This document shows, piece by piece, positions 10,634 through 21,861 of a stretch of DNA of 64,000 nucleotides. Origin of the DNA: Calycina herbarum (lineage: Eukaryota > Ascomycota > Leotiomycetes > Helotiales > Pezizellaceae); NCBI GenBank assembly GCA_001414485.1, contig LLEY01000044.1, forward strand, positions 186,001-250,000, in the 5' to 3' direction. The position numbers were made by a program, and so were the translations under genes. A model generated the notes under the pieces. That model saw only the letters and a list, made by a program, of their open reading frames with translations. It ran no database searches and was not told where the DNA came from. Every line of letters starts with the position of its first letter. Position 1 is the first letter of the stretch.

Positions 10634-13116
10634 ATCCTGTTTAGTAGCGACTCGGTGTTGTCTTCTTATTCTTCTACTTTGTCGATTTTAAGTTACTCGG
10701 GGGTAACTAGGATTAGTAGATATTCTAAACTCTTTACTTGTCCTTGTCTGTTTCTTATATACGTATCTATTTAGAGAGGAGTCAGGGTAGTCCCGGTTGC
10801 TCTAGGTATTTAATATAGAAGTCTCTTAATCAATGTAGTAAACCTTGAAAATTGTTAGTAGGATACTAAGTAGAGTCTAAATCGTAGCCGACCTATTTTA
10901 CTTAATACTATAGTTGTCTCCTGAAAAGTCTACTAGCGAGAATCTCTTAAACTTTCTATTCTTATATATCTTAAATAATCTCTAGAAGTAGCTCTAGAGC
11001 TTCCTATCTAGGTAGAGGGGTATTTAGGTCCTTAGATAGTATATCTATAGTAAAAACGTTATAAATTAATAATCCTTCTAGGAGCTTTAACTTCTAAGAG
11101 TGTTTTATATATTCTAGTATTTTAAAGAGTTCTGTCTACTACTCGGCTAGCTTTTAGCTAGGTCGATTTATCTTAAGGTTCCTTATTAATAAGTAGACTT
11201 TATTACTAATATCCTAGTCGATAGCTCTTTAGTATTAATTTGTATTATCTTATATTCTCTGCTAAGCTTCGGTTATATTGTCTTTAGCTACGTTCTAGGC
11301 TAAGTATATACGTTAAGCTATTTTAACTATCTTATTATAATTTAATCGTTCTTAAGAAATAGAAGTCTTTAGAGTATTCTAGTTCTACGAGGTTCTTAAA
11401 TCGAGTTTGAACTTAAGCTAATAAGAGGTTATACCGATTAAGAAGTATAAGAGAGTTATTTATACTCGGTCTATTAGAGAGATTAACTCGTTCTAATTAT
11501 CCTAGTAGTAGGTTACGAAAGGCTTTAGCCTCTAATCGATATATCGGTTTATAATCTCTATCTAACTATCTATTTGTTTATAGTAAGCTATAAAGAGCTT
11601 AAGCTTAATACTAATAATATAATAGAATTCCGTCTAAAAAGCTAAGACGAAGTAAGGTTCTCTATTAGACGTAATCGATTTAGAATAGTGTCTAAAACAA
11701 TAGATCTATTATATAAAAAGTTAAGCTAATCCTCTAGCGTCGGTTGTAGAATAGTAAGAAATAGACACCGAGTTCTTTCTAAGGTAGTCGATGAATACTA
11801 GTATAGTATTATAGCTATGTTTATCTTTTAGAAAGGACTTAAAATCTATATATAAATACTATATCAGGTAATCGGGAACTGGTAGTAGGTGAAGAAACCC
11901 TTACTATTTAGTCTATCGAGGATAAGAGTATCTATACGCTTAGTAGTTAGCTACGTATACTTTATAGTCTAAACCTATACCGATCTAGTAGTAGACAGGA
12001 GCTAATAACTAGTATATCTTTCAGATACTTAGGTAAGCACTAGATACTTAGTCGTAGACTTCTTATATTAGATTTATATAGAGTTCGGTATTTCTTTAGA
12101 TATAAAGCCGTTTTCTAAATAAGAGTAAATTATCTAGTAAGATAGTATAACCGTTCTTAAGCTAGCTACGCTCTTCTTAGAAGGATTATATATTATCTGC
12201 CTTTAGCCTCTAAATCAGGTCCGACCTATATTCTAGTATAATATCTAGCTAAATCGTACTAATAGATACTGCTTGTTTTTATAAAAAGGTCTAAGTAAGG
12301 TTAGCGTTGATTTAGAGGTCTAATCTAATAGGTCTGAAAAGAGTATATAAGCGGCTGTCTAACTTGACTTAATCTTATATTTTAGTATCTTACTCGTGTC
12401 TAGTTAGAATATCTGCCTTTTGATTTACTATTTTAGACGTAAATCGGATCTAGAAATTAAAGTCGGATAAGAATTCTATCTATCGTACTTACTTAGCTAT
12501 AAGTAGCTTAGTTGTTATAAAGTATTCTAAGGATCTATAGTCTAAGTATACGTTAATATAGCTCTAATATAACATAAGTTTAGGCTGCTATTTCTTAAAT
12601 ACTTCGATAATTATAAATAATTCCTTATCGTAGATTTCCTAATTCGCTTTATAGCTAACTAGAACGTAGGAGTAAAAACCTATAAGATACTACTGATTAC
12701 TATATTATTAGAAGAATATACCTACTATTACTTTATTAGAAGAGTCTATCTCTAGCTTTATATTAAGTTCGAGGTCGAAGTAGTATAAAGCTTAAACTAA
12801 GAGTAGCTAGGTCTATAATTCTTCGAAGGCTTTCTTATATTTAGGTGTCTACTAAAACGGCTCTAAAGAGCGTGTTATAGTAGTTAGAGGTTTTACGATT
12901 TTACTAAAGTTCTTAATAAATTGTCTATAGAAACTATAAAAGCCTAGGTAGGACTTTATATCTGTTATAGTACTAGGTCGGGCCTAGTTACGTAGAGGTT
13001 CTACTTTCTTAGGGTCTACTTTAAGTCCTTTCGTAGTTAATATATAACCGAGATATTTAACTTAGGTAATACTGAATTCGCTTTTCTTAATATCTACTTA
13101 GTATAACGGTTATAGT

Positions 13117-13299
13117 CACGAGGGCTGCTGGATGTCACATGTTCGCTTAGATGCACGCTAGTACTAGCGTACGCACTAGCGTTGCAGGACTTGTATTTAG
13201 TTCCCGGTTCTCTCGAGCTCTTCTGCTCTCCTCGTCTTTTGTCCTAAGAATAGAGTGTTGTTTGTTCTGCCTTTGTCTACTGAAGCACGTCTGTCACAC
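13117..13299. mobile_element. Short, RIP-poor insertion in the Gypsy pol gene
   Basis: About 183 bp of clearly higher GC interrupts the minus-strand pol frame just after the YLDN box. Joining the flanks restores a plausible protein order: REVGL on one side, then VDIKKSEFSIT and VKYLGYILTTKG on the other. Flanks ACTATAA and ACTCTAA (in minus-strand sense) may be a target duplication with one mismatch. It contains the palindrome CGCTAGTACTAGCG. Ends resemble CACGAGGGCTG and CTGTCACAC, which are not inverted repeats, so the class (small LTR or other non-autonomous element) is unknown. Confidence 0.6.
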
Positions 13300-16250
13300 T
13301 TAGAGTCCTACTTCTCGGAGCTGATTTAGAACCTTTCTAACTTGTTTCTTATATTCTTTAATACTATCTAAATAAATTAATATATTATCTAAGTAAGCGA
13401 TATAGAAGTTATCTAGATATTCGATTAAGACGTCGTTTATATAACGTTAGTAGGTAGCGGGTCTATTATAGAGTCTAAAAGAAAAGACCTTATATTTATA
13501 TATTCTATACCTAGTCCTAAACGTGGTTATCTCTTCTAAGTCGGAGTCTATTTAGATATAGTAGAAGGCTTGTCGTATATCTAACTTAGTAAAGATCTTA
13601 GCTTTTCTTATTCTCAAAAGGAGTTTGTTAATATAAGGAATCGAGTAGAGGTCGTTTCAGGTAAGAGTATTAAGCTTCTAATAATTAATATAAAACCGTA
13701 GCTTATCGCTATTAGGCTTTTTAACAAAGAGTACTAGTAAGACGAAAGAACTATTACTATTAACGATAAATCCTTTATTTAAATTATTAATAAGGTACTC
13801 TTTCGTCGCTTATAGCTCTACAGTTAACTATCGATATAGTAGAGAGTAGAAGGTAGAAAGTGGTTTATTTAAAGTAATTTTATAATTATATTTATAGTAA
13901 GAAGGAAGTTTATCTAAGGCTGCCTTTGAGAATATATCTTAGTATAAGAAATAATATTTAGAGAGTTAGAACTATATTAGATCTATAGTCTCAGCATCGT
14001 TTATAGATAAAGCTAACTTCTCTTCGATAATCCGATCTAATTCGTAGATACTAGTTATAAAGAACTCGGTATTAAGTCGTTTTATATTAAAATATAAAGC
14101 ATTCGTACTTATCTCGCTAATAAATAAGTATATAGTCTAATCCGTCTAGGCTATACTTATAGGTTAGAGGGGATTTAGACTAGAGTTAGAGGTAGAAAGG
14201 TTTAGAGTTAGAGTTATAGATAATAGTAATAACTTAGCTAAGAGTTCACTCTTCTTCCGTCGTTTTTTATCTTAATAGAGAGCGTGATCTCTTCGATTCG
14301 TATCTAACTATATATTCAAATAAGGCTTCTAGATCTAGCTAGAAGTTAAAGAAAGTAAGATCTCCTTTCTAAAGTAAGAAGTCGGTAGGGTTTCAGCTAG
14401 CTAAATAAGTTGATTCCTAGCGAGGTTAAGGAGAATTTTAAAGTGTTTTAACTATTTATTTCTAATAATTAAGTCTTATTATCTAAGATCTAGGATAATA
14501 AAGAGGCAGTTATAGATATAACGTCTATCTAGGTTTAGATATAGCTGTATAAACTACGTTACCTTACTCTTAATACTACTGTTATATCTACGAATAGGTA
14601 CCGAGTATAGTAAATTTTAAATCTATAATCCTAGTAATTAGGCTAGTTATAGAGCTAAAGGTTGATTTAAGAATAGAAAACCGTTTACTTCTATATCTAT
14701 TAAAGCTTATAACTTAATACTATATCTATATATACTAAGAGTTATATCTATAAGGAATTAGTTTCCTTCTATAAAGCTAGAAAGATTAAGGTTTAATAGG
14801 TTATATTTACGTAGGCTTAGAAAGGAGTCTTAATCTAAGCTGCCTCGTTTTCTCTCTAATCTAGGACTGAATCGGGGTACTCTATAGAGACTTATATATT
14901 ATCTTCGTCTACTTCCTAGACTATCTCTTTAATACTAGGTAGCTAATAGTAATCGGGTTTGTAATATCTAGGCTTACTATAGTAGTAACACGTTATACTA
15001 GCTAGGACTCGATCTATAGTCTTTTAGTGTTTAGAAGTCGAGGTAGGTTTAAAAGTTTAGAAAGTAGTCTAAACAGTAGAGAAGGATCCTTGTATAAGTA
15101 GAGAGGGTTTTAGTATTATACTAGATAAGAGTTAAAAGGTAGTCTTTTTAACTAAAGTAGTTATACCGACTAGCTTAGTCGTATTAGCTATATATAACTC
15201 GGCGTTTCAGCGTTTTTCCTTATCTAGAGCTAGAAGATCTACTACTATTTTAACGAAGTTATAGTTCTAACATCTCTTAAGTATAGCGGCTAAGTTTCGT
15301 AGCTATAGTATAATCTTTTCCTATATATAAAAGAACTGTTCTAACTCTAGTATCCCTCTAAGTATAGCTATACTCGAAAAGCGACCTCTAAAGTTAGTAA
15401 ACGTTTCTCTAGCGTGATCCTTTTTATCTATCTATAAAGCCTAGAAGGCGTTCTATATATTCTCTATCTTATATCTAGTTAAGAAATATAAATCTAAAAG
15501 TTTAATTATATCTTAATAATTATAAAAAGTAATATAAATCGATTTAGACTTATATCTAGGCTTAAAGTAGTTTCTAGCGAGTCTAGTAGTTATTCTCTAT
15601 ATAAGAGCCTTTCGAGTCGAGCTTATATTATAATAATCAGTATTTACTAGTAGTCTATCGTATACTAATATCTTCTAATACTAGTATATAGGTAATATAC
15701 TATTATCTAAGAGTTTAATCTTTTCTATAATCTTGCTTTTTATAGATTAGATAGGATTTAGACTACCTTTAAGGTCGAGTAGAGTAGTCTACCGTCGAGG
15801 GAAGGTATTAGAGGTAGGATCTCTTAAGCGAAAGAGGTCTAGTATAGGACTTAGAAGAGATAGAGAGTCGTTCTTAGATCGAGATTATTAAGGTTAAGAG
15901 TCTCTGATTTAATCCCTAAGTTCGCTTATAATTGATTCTAACTATATAAACCGATCGTTATTATCTTAAAGTTTTTCTTCTAAGTCTTATACTACGCTCT
16001 ATATCTCGTCTATATTAGAAAAGTCTTAGTTGTCTTTAGGGTTTCGAGTAGGTTGCTTTCCTTTCTAGGACCTTTTGTTTTTAAGCGTATAAGTATAGTT
16101 CTATTACGAATCACGTTATACGTAGTAAGTAGTCTAGACGGCGCTCTAATAGAACAAGGTACGATATCCAGGAAATAGAAGATAACACGGGAGGGAATTA
16201 GTAATATAAAGGCATTTAGGTATTCCAGGATTTCAATATTAGATAACCGT

Positions 16251-16548
16251 TGGTAGTCACGTGATGGATCCCCTTAGATCTCTTAGGGGATCTAAAGGGA
16301 TCCAGGGATCCAGGCTTGTATAGGGATCTAGGTAGCACGAGAGGTTCTATATATACTAGTATATCTGCTATTAGATAGGAGCTTCGTGCTTAACTTTAGT
16401 TATCAATCTTATTATCTTATTTAACATCTTTGATACAAAGTAACGAGTTCACTTCCAAGTGGACAACCCGGCGCATCTGTACTTCTTACCTATATACCAA
16501 CCTTCGAGACTTAGTTATCTTTGTTTAGTTCGTTTAAGTTTCGTTACA
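16251..16548 (+). repeat. Third-family LTR-like repeat, second copy
   Basis: About 298 bp, from TGGTAGTCACGTGAT to GTTTCGTTACA, inversely homologous to 8400-8727. It includes several GGATC words near its left end and is less RIP-mutated than its neighbours. No convincing target duplication was found, so it may be part of a larger disrupted element. It lies between the Gypsy 5' LTR and the gag region. Confidence 0.5.
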
Positions 16549-17006
16549 AGTTCGTAGACCTTTTAGAGAGGGGTCTACTAGCTTCTCTAGTAGGTTGCTT
16601 AACGCTCTTAAGCGGAGCTTTGGAATTCGACATATCGTATATCGATTCGAAAAAGAGAGCGTTAAGAGGTAGATTCGGAAGCCTTCTAGGTAACTATATA
16701 TCGTCGACTGTTTATATCTTATATAGTAATCTCTATATAGAGAGGGTTATTAGGAGTCTTAGGAGTACTTAGTATAGTCTACTTCTATTAACGTAGGAAT
16801 CGCCTACGATTTTACTAGCTAACTGTTTAGATACTAAACCCTAGTACTACTAGCTGTCTAGGTAGCCTCTGATTACCTAGCTATTTAAGGTTATTAATAT
16901 ACTAATCTAAATCTAGGCTAAATCGAATTCGAAGCAGGTACGCTAGCGTGCTTAAGTGAGATATTATAATAGGCTGTCCTTAGCGGAGTCGAATTTAGTC
17001 TTTTAA

Positions 17007-17281
17007 TATAATAGTATAAAACAGATACTACTATAAAAGAGGTATATAGAAGTGCGTTCGATAGAATAATATATCTGAATACTAGGCTCTAGTACGAAGG
17101 AAAAGATTAAATTAGTCTTTCTTAATAGAGAGAAAGCAGCTATTTATAAGAGGTTTAGATAATAGTAAGTCTAGAAGCTATCTAGCTTTTCTAAAACCTG
17201 AAACAACATCTGTATTATATTCTATTTAGTACGTAGACTTAGTAATTCCAATTCCGATTAATTCCTAATAGTTCTATTATA
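17007..17281 (-). repeat. Gypsy 5' LTR
   Basis: 275 bp, collinear with 9177-9451 and ending immediately before the ATTTT duplication. Differences from the other LTR are transitions, with this copy the more AT-rich. Confidence 0.9.
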
Positions 17282-19681
17282 ATTTTAGACGTTAATTAAC
17301 TAGGAATTAAGGTCTCGTAGACGTAATTACACGTCTGCTTATAGGATTATATAATCTATACTACTGTAAAGTCTTAGTATAGCTTATAAGGTATATTTTT
17401 TATAAGACTAGCTTAAGCTTATATCTATACTAGTTAGAGAGCTAGTAGAAAGTAATATAGCTCTATAGCTTTAAATACTATACTTCTAATCTCTTCTCTA
17501 TTAATACTTCTTTAGATATAACTCCGCCTAGCCTTATAGGTATACGGTTCCTAATATAATATATAGCTTTTATAGCTTCGCTCTAAAACTTATAAGATAA
17601 TTAAGTATTAATAAGTATTACTCTTATAAGTGAAATAAGTGTTCGGTTTAGCCTTTCTAAGACACTATTTTACTCTAGTATATATAGCGTAGTCTACTTA
17701 ATCTTAACTCTATACTTACTTAGTAGCTTATTCTTAAATACTTTAAATTCTTTAGTATTATTAAGCTAAAGAACCTTTAACTTATACCTTAACTATAACT
17801 CTACTTCCTTCTTCTATTTAAGTACGACTTCTCTAAAGTTAGTTCTCTACTTAGTTAGGAAAACCTAGGACTTTTAAGTAGCCTAGTCTATAAGAGTGTA
17901 AATATAGCGTTCTCTAGCTATAGTAGGAATGCTATATAGACTCTAGAAGTCGGAAAACACTCTTTTAAGAGGTTTATCTACTTTCTCTAGCGCTTAGCAG
18001 TTAATAACTCGTAGCTGTTTTACTATAATATATAGCTTATAGAAGTCTAAGTTATAATCTCTTAGAATTGATATTAGTACCTCTAGGTTAGTAACTATAC
18101 TATGTAGCCCTCTAAGCCTCTATATACTAATATACCTAAAACTTCTATACTAAAGGTTAAGATTAGAATCTCTTTTAGTTACTACTAATATAGCTTCCGT
18201 AGTAATAGAATCTAGTATATATTACAAGCTAATCCTACTTATATTCGTAATAACAAAACCATCTTTTATAAGAGTTATAGCGTGCTTACTTATACTGCCA
18301 GTTGTCTATATAAGAATGCTCTTATTCTATAGCTAAGGGACTGATATCAGGCTGCTAGCCAGCCTAGGCACGTATAGCACGTCTATAAGAGCAAGCGTTT
18401 AAGTCTATAGCTTGTCTATAAAGACCCGGATATTAATATTCCTAATTCCTGTTCTATATATCAAGCCGCTACTTGTAGTCTTAACTACTCTTAGTACTTT
18501 AAGCTCTAAAAACTTAGTAAATACGTCTCTAGCGTAAGTTATATAGTATGTAGCCCCTGAGTTAATTACCTAGGCTACTTAGCTCTTATTAAAACGTCCT
18601 ATAAATACTCTCTAGTAGGCGTCTGTTAGAACGTCTTCTAACGGATCTATAGTAAGTATAACTTCTTTGTCCTATACTAGCTAGTACTGTGGTTGCTATT
18701 TTAGCGTTAGTAAAGAGCCTGTAGATACACTCTTTGCTCGCTTAGTAAAAGCTTTCCCTTCAATCGTCTAAAGCTAAATAGAGCACTTAGTTTTGAAATA
18801 CTCTTCTACTCTATAGTAATAGCAAGTGCCTTTGCGCTTCTTGCCCTTCTGTCTACTATGGCTAGGCTTCTTTGCCTCTTACGCCTTTCTCTGATACTGC
18901 CGAGGTCGGTTACTAGCCGTAAGAGCTGTCTTATCTAGGCCCTGGTTTCTGGATTTCAAGCGTTGTTCTGTCTCTTTTAGACTTATAACTGCAGAGTCAA
19001 AGTCTAGAGTAGACAGCTTGTCTTCAAGGATTTCAATACACGTGTCATAGTTACTTCCTAGCTTCTAGACAGCTCGGAGAAGTATACTAATCTTAGACTT
19101 TTCTGTAGGTGCTTTGTCTACATCTATAGCAAAGATAAAGGCCTGTAGGTTACGTAGGTCAGTAGATATTAAGTCGATTATAGCTCTAGCCTTCGCCTCG
19201 TATCTATAGAACTAGCTTATATACGTAGTAAGCGATATATTATTAGATAGGCGGCAGTTCTTATACAAGGCCTTCTATTACTCCTATACGATCTAAAAGT
19301 CGATAATCTTATTTTTCATCGTAAGCGAGTAATAGCCTATGATATAGGTCCTCGCCTTAGCGTTCTTACGTCTCTATACCTCCTAAGGTAACAATACTCT
19401 AGTATTAGTCTTAGTACTGTTTTACTAGGAAGGACCTCCTACTCTTGTTAAGATTCGTAGCGTAGAGGTTATAGTACTAGCCGGTTTTGGTTCGTTACTA
19501 AGGACAAGGTTAAGAAGGCCTCTAGCTTCTAGGAAAGAGCGTACTTCTTTAGCCTATATTCGATAGTTGAGGGGGCTAGTAAGCTTTGGGATTTTTGGCG
19601 ATTTGTCGTCGTACGACATGTTGACTAATAGGATATGCAGGGTTGAGGCTTGTTGTGATTGGTCGAAGCGATAGAGCTTCC

Positions 19682-19693
19682 GGGCTTATAACC
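19682..19693 (-). other. Copia primer-binding site matching initiator tRNA-Met anticodon arm
   Basis: Directly inside the 5' LTR the + strand reads GGGCTTATAACC. The anticodon stem-loop of fungal initiator tRNA-Met contains GGGCUCAUAACC; the single difference is a C-to-T at a CpA, a RIP-type change. Many Copia elements prime from an internal half of initiator tRNA-Met, so position and sequence both fit. Confidence 0.75.
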
Positions 19694-19901
19694 TGTTGCA
19701 ATGCTGTACTTCAGAGGACAAGAGTAAAAGACTTGAATTCCATCCCATGCTCTACAAGAGCACAAGGCGTATATATATACAACTTTGCAATAGCAATTGC
19801 CGCATCTATTTGCCGAAAAACTCTTCCTCGGCATGCCCTACGGGCATACCGATATCTCCTTAAGTGGCTTGATATAACAGATATCACCGTACCTATCAAC
19901 A
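19694..19901 (-). repeat. Copia 5' LTR, almost free of RIP
   Basis: A 208 bp repeat, starting TGTTGCAATGC and ending CTATCAACA on the + strand, so it carries the TG..CA ends of an LTR. Unlike its partner at 6410-6618 it keeps CpA and TpG sites. It abuts the coding frame of the FAD monooxygenase at 19902. Confidence 0.92.
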
Positions 19902-21858
19902 GCAATAATAGGCGCCTCAATCGCTGGCCCCGTCCTAGCCCTCCAAATCCTCACCCACCCAACCATCCAAAAACAATACACCCCAATCCTCTACGATGCC
20001 TCACTCCCACCCTCATCACTCATCCATAAATTCCCAAAAAGCAATGCTTCACAAATTATCGAGCCCGGCACCGTGACAGGGCCAGAGAGGGGTGAGATAA
20101 AAGGTTCCAACGGCGGCGCAGGAATAGCCCTAACCCCCAACGGTCTCTCCCCCCTCTTCACCCTCGGTCTCCGTCCTCAAATCGAAGAATCAAGCTGTGA
20201 ATTCTCCGGAGCTTCATTCTATCGTTCCAGCCATGGGGACCAAGAATTCCGGTGGCGTGATCTCGTCGGTTCCGTAGAGCCCGCGAGATGGAGACATTTG
20301 AAGAGCCTAAAAGGCGTGAGTTTCGGGAGGGATATCCAGTCTTCAATCCGAGTCATCGAACGCGGAGTTTTACAATCCATCATTCTATCAAGGATTTTAG
20401 AATTAGGCGGGGACATTCAGTTTGGACATAACCTCGACTCCGTCTCCGAACTCCCAGATACTCGGATGAAAATTTCCTTCGAAGGGCTAGAAAAAGAAGA
20501 GGTTGTCGATCTCCTAGTAGGAGCGGACGGCGCATGGTCATCAGTCCGGAAATATATTCTTGCCCAACGTCACAGAGATGAAGAAAAAGCGATTCAAAGA
20601 TGGAAACCCGCCTTCCAGAATGCATGTGGATATTACGGGATCTCAGATCTCTTCTCTACCCCCTTTCCTGTCGAGGCAGCAGAGAAAGGGACGTGGAATG
20701 ATACTCATGGGATCTGGCTCCGTCCCGGGAATCTAACTACCTCCCCTTTACCAAATGGGAAGATGAGATGGGATTTAATACTCCCTGAATCTTTGGAACC
20801 ACTTCCTATTCCTCCACCTGTCAAGGAACCGGATAACGTATACACAGAGGAAGAAATCGAAGCAGCAGAACTGGAAGATTTCGAGTTCGAAATGGCCTTG
20901 GAAAACGCCGAGTCCGAAGAGGAATTCGATGCCCTGATGGAGCAATACTGGGAGAAGGAGTATGCTAACAGTAAATCGGCGGGGTATACGAAAAGAGAGG
21001 ATTGGGAATGGAAGATCACGCCGAGTAGTGTTTATAAAGAGGAAGACACGATTGCGATTTTGAAGAGACATGCTAGGGTTTTTCATCCCGTAACAGGAAC
21101 TTTTGGGAAGTTGCTCTCGCATTCCGAAATAATAATACGTACGCCATTCCGCCAACGGGTATGGGAGGAAGATGAAATTCAGTATAAAAACGTCGTGCTC
21201 ATCGGCGACGCAGCTAGATTGATGTTACCAAGTAGTGGTAAGGTATGTATCTCCTCTCCCGTCCCTTTACCCTATCTCCTCATATATTCCCGGAAATCAA
21301 TATTGATAAAAATCCAGGTTCCTCATTCGCAATAGAAGACGCCACAGTCCTCGCCTCCTCCCTGCTCTCCCATCCCCCAACATCAACTTCCTCATCAACT
21401 TCCTCCCCAACATCAACTTCCTCCCCAAATCCCTCGCCAATCTCAACCTCATCCTCACCCACCCCATCTCCAACTCCATCTCCAACTCCACCCTTCACGC
21501 CATCCCTAAAAGCCTACGCCAAAGCCCGCCATCCCCGCTCAAAAAGAATGGCAACCGTAGCGTACTACGTCGCAAAACTAAGTCTCGGACAAACCTGGTA
21601 CTGGCGTCTCCTCCGAGACTGGGGGACTCGATTTGTTCGTGGTGGTGGTGGGGGTGGGGGTGAAGATTTCAGGACGACGTAAGTCTACCCTCTATATGTC
21701 CCTCTTGAAAACGGAGACGAGACCAGAGAGGAACCAGTTGACTTCTGAAGACAACAAATTGAAGAAAGGATAGCTGACGTGTTCATTTTAGGAATAACAA
21801 ACCCCAAAAGCCAAAGCAAGAATGGCCTTTCAATGACAGATTTACCGTTCCCAGATGA
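19902..21858 (+). pseudogene. FAD-dependent monooxygenase, 5' end cut off by the Copia insertion
   Basis: The frame opens immediately after the Copia LTR with AIIGASIAGPVLALQIL, the Rossmann FAD-binding motif that normally begins a few residues after the start of class A flavin monooxygenases. Later motifs fit: GADGAWSSVRKY (DG motif) near 20.5 kb and VVLIGDAARLMLPSSG (GD motif, FAD ribityl binding) near 21.2 kb. Proposed exons are 19902-21237, 21318-21678 and 21792-21858; phases match and the joined frame gives 587 residues. A glutamate-rich insertion lies at about 20.84-20.97 kb, and a Pro/Ser/Thr-rich low-complexity stretch starts the second exon. No start codon remains: in frame upstream there is only LTR with a stop. 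Left of the element (6393-6409) a RIP-altered frame reads L-Y-K-I-T, compatible with the missing lead-in. The substrate cannot be told. Probably inactive unless a truncated protein is made. Confidence 0.85.
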
Positions 21859-21861
21859 GTA

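Larger units (their letters stand above)
9177..17281 (-). mobile_element. Ty3/Gypsy LTR retrotransposon nested in Copia, RIP-degraded
   Basis: An 8.1 kb element with 275 bp LTRs and a perfect ATTTT target duplication (9172-9176 and 17282-17286). Minus-strand domains are in Gypsy order. A gag CCHC knuckle lies near 14.95-14.99 kb (Cys-x2-Tyr-x4-Tyr-x4-Tyr, all Tyr explainable by RIP). Reverse transcriptase lies at about 13.3-13.8 kb (FTKLDIRQAFYYI; active-site box YLDNILIY at 13384-13395, where the second Asp of YLDD became Asn). RNase H lies at about 12.72-12.80 kb (LELNIKLEIDSSNKVIVGI), with integrase-like remains further left. A polypurine tract (AAAGAGAGAGGA on the minus strand) abuts the left LTR. 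A less mutated opposite-strand coding block lies at 9960-10633. Confidence 0.9.
6410..19901 (-). mobile_element. Ty1/Copia LTR retrotransposon, RIP-degraded, carrying nested insertions
   Basis: The element has LTRs of about 208 bp at both ends and five-base flanks ACAAT (6405-6409) and GCAAT (19902-19906), a target duplication with one G-to-A change. On the minus strand the domain order is Copia-type. A gag with a CCHC knuckle lies near 18.8 kb (Cys-x2-Tyr-x4-Tyr-x4-Cys, where the second Cys and the His became Tyr). Integrase lies near 17.3-18.3 kb (RLNNTKEF, expected RSDNGGEF). Then come reverse transcriptase at about 7.6-8.3 kb (ARLVA.GYS, later VNVDIVYL) and RNase H at about 6.8-7.3 kb (DNQSAITL, and STTEVEY). 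An acidic linker is open at about 9.0-9.17 kb. The body is interrupted by the Gypsy element at 9177-17281 and an LTR-like insert at 8400-8727. Confidence 0.9.

Noticed and set aside
16521..16772. 83-codon + strand frame near the Gypsy 5' LTR
   Set aside because: Starts inside the LTR-like repeat and continues into RIP-altered DNA; no homology-like motif seen.
19643..20029. 128-codon + strand frame across the LTR-gene junction
   Set aside because: It is a chimera of Copia gag flank, LTR and an out-of-frame start of the monooxygenase; the true gene frame is another one.
20705..21155. Minus-strand frames opposite the monooxygenase
   Set aside because: Serine-rich shadow of the glutamate-rich coding stretch on the + strand.
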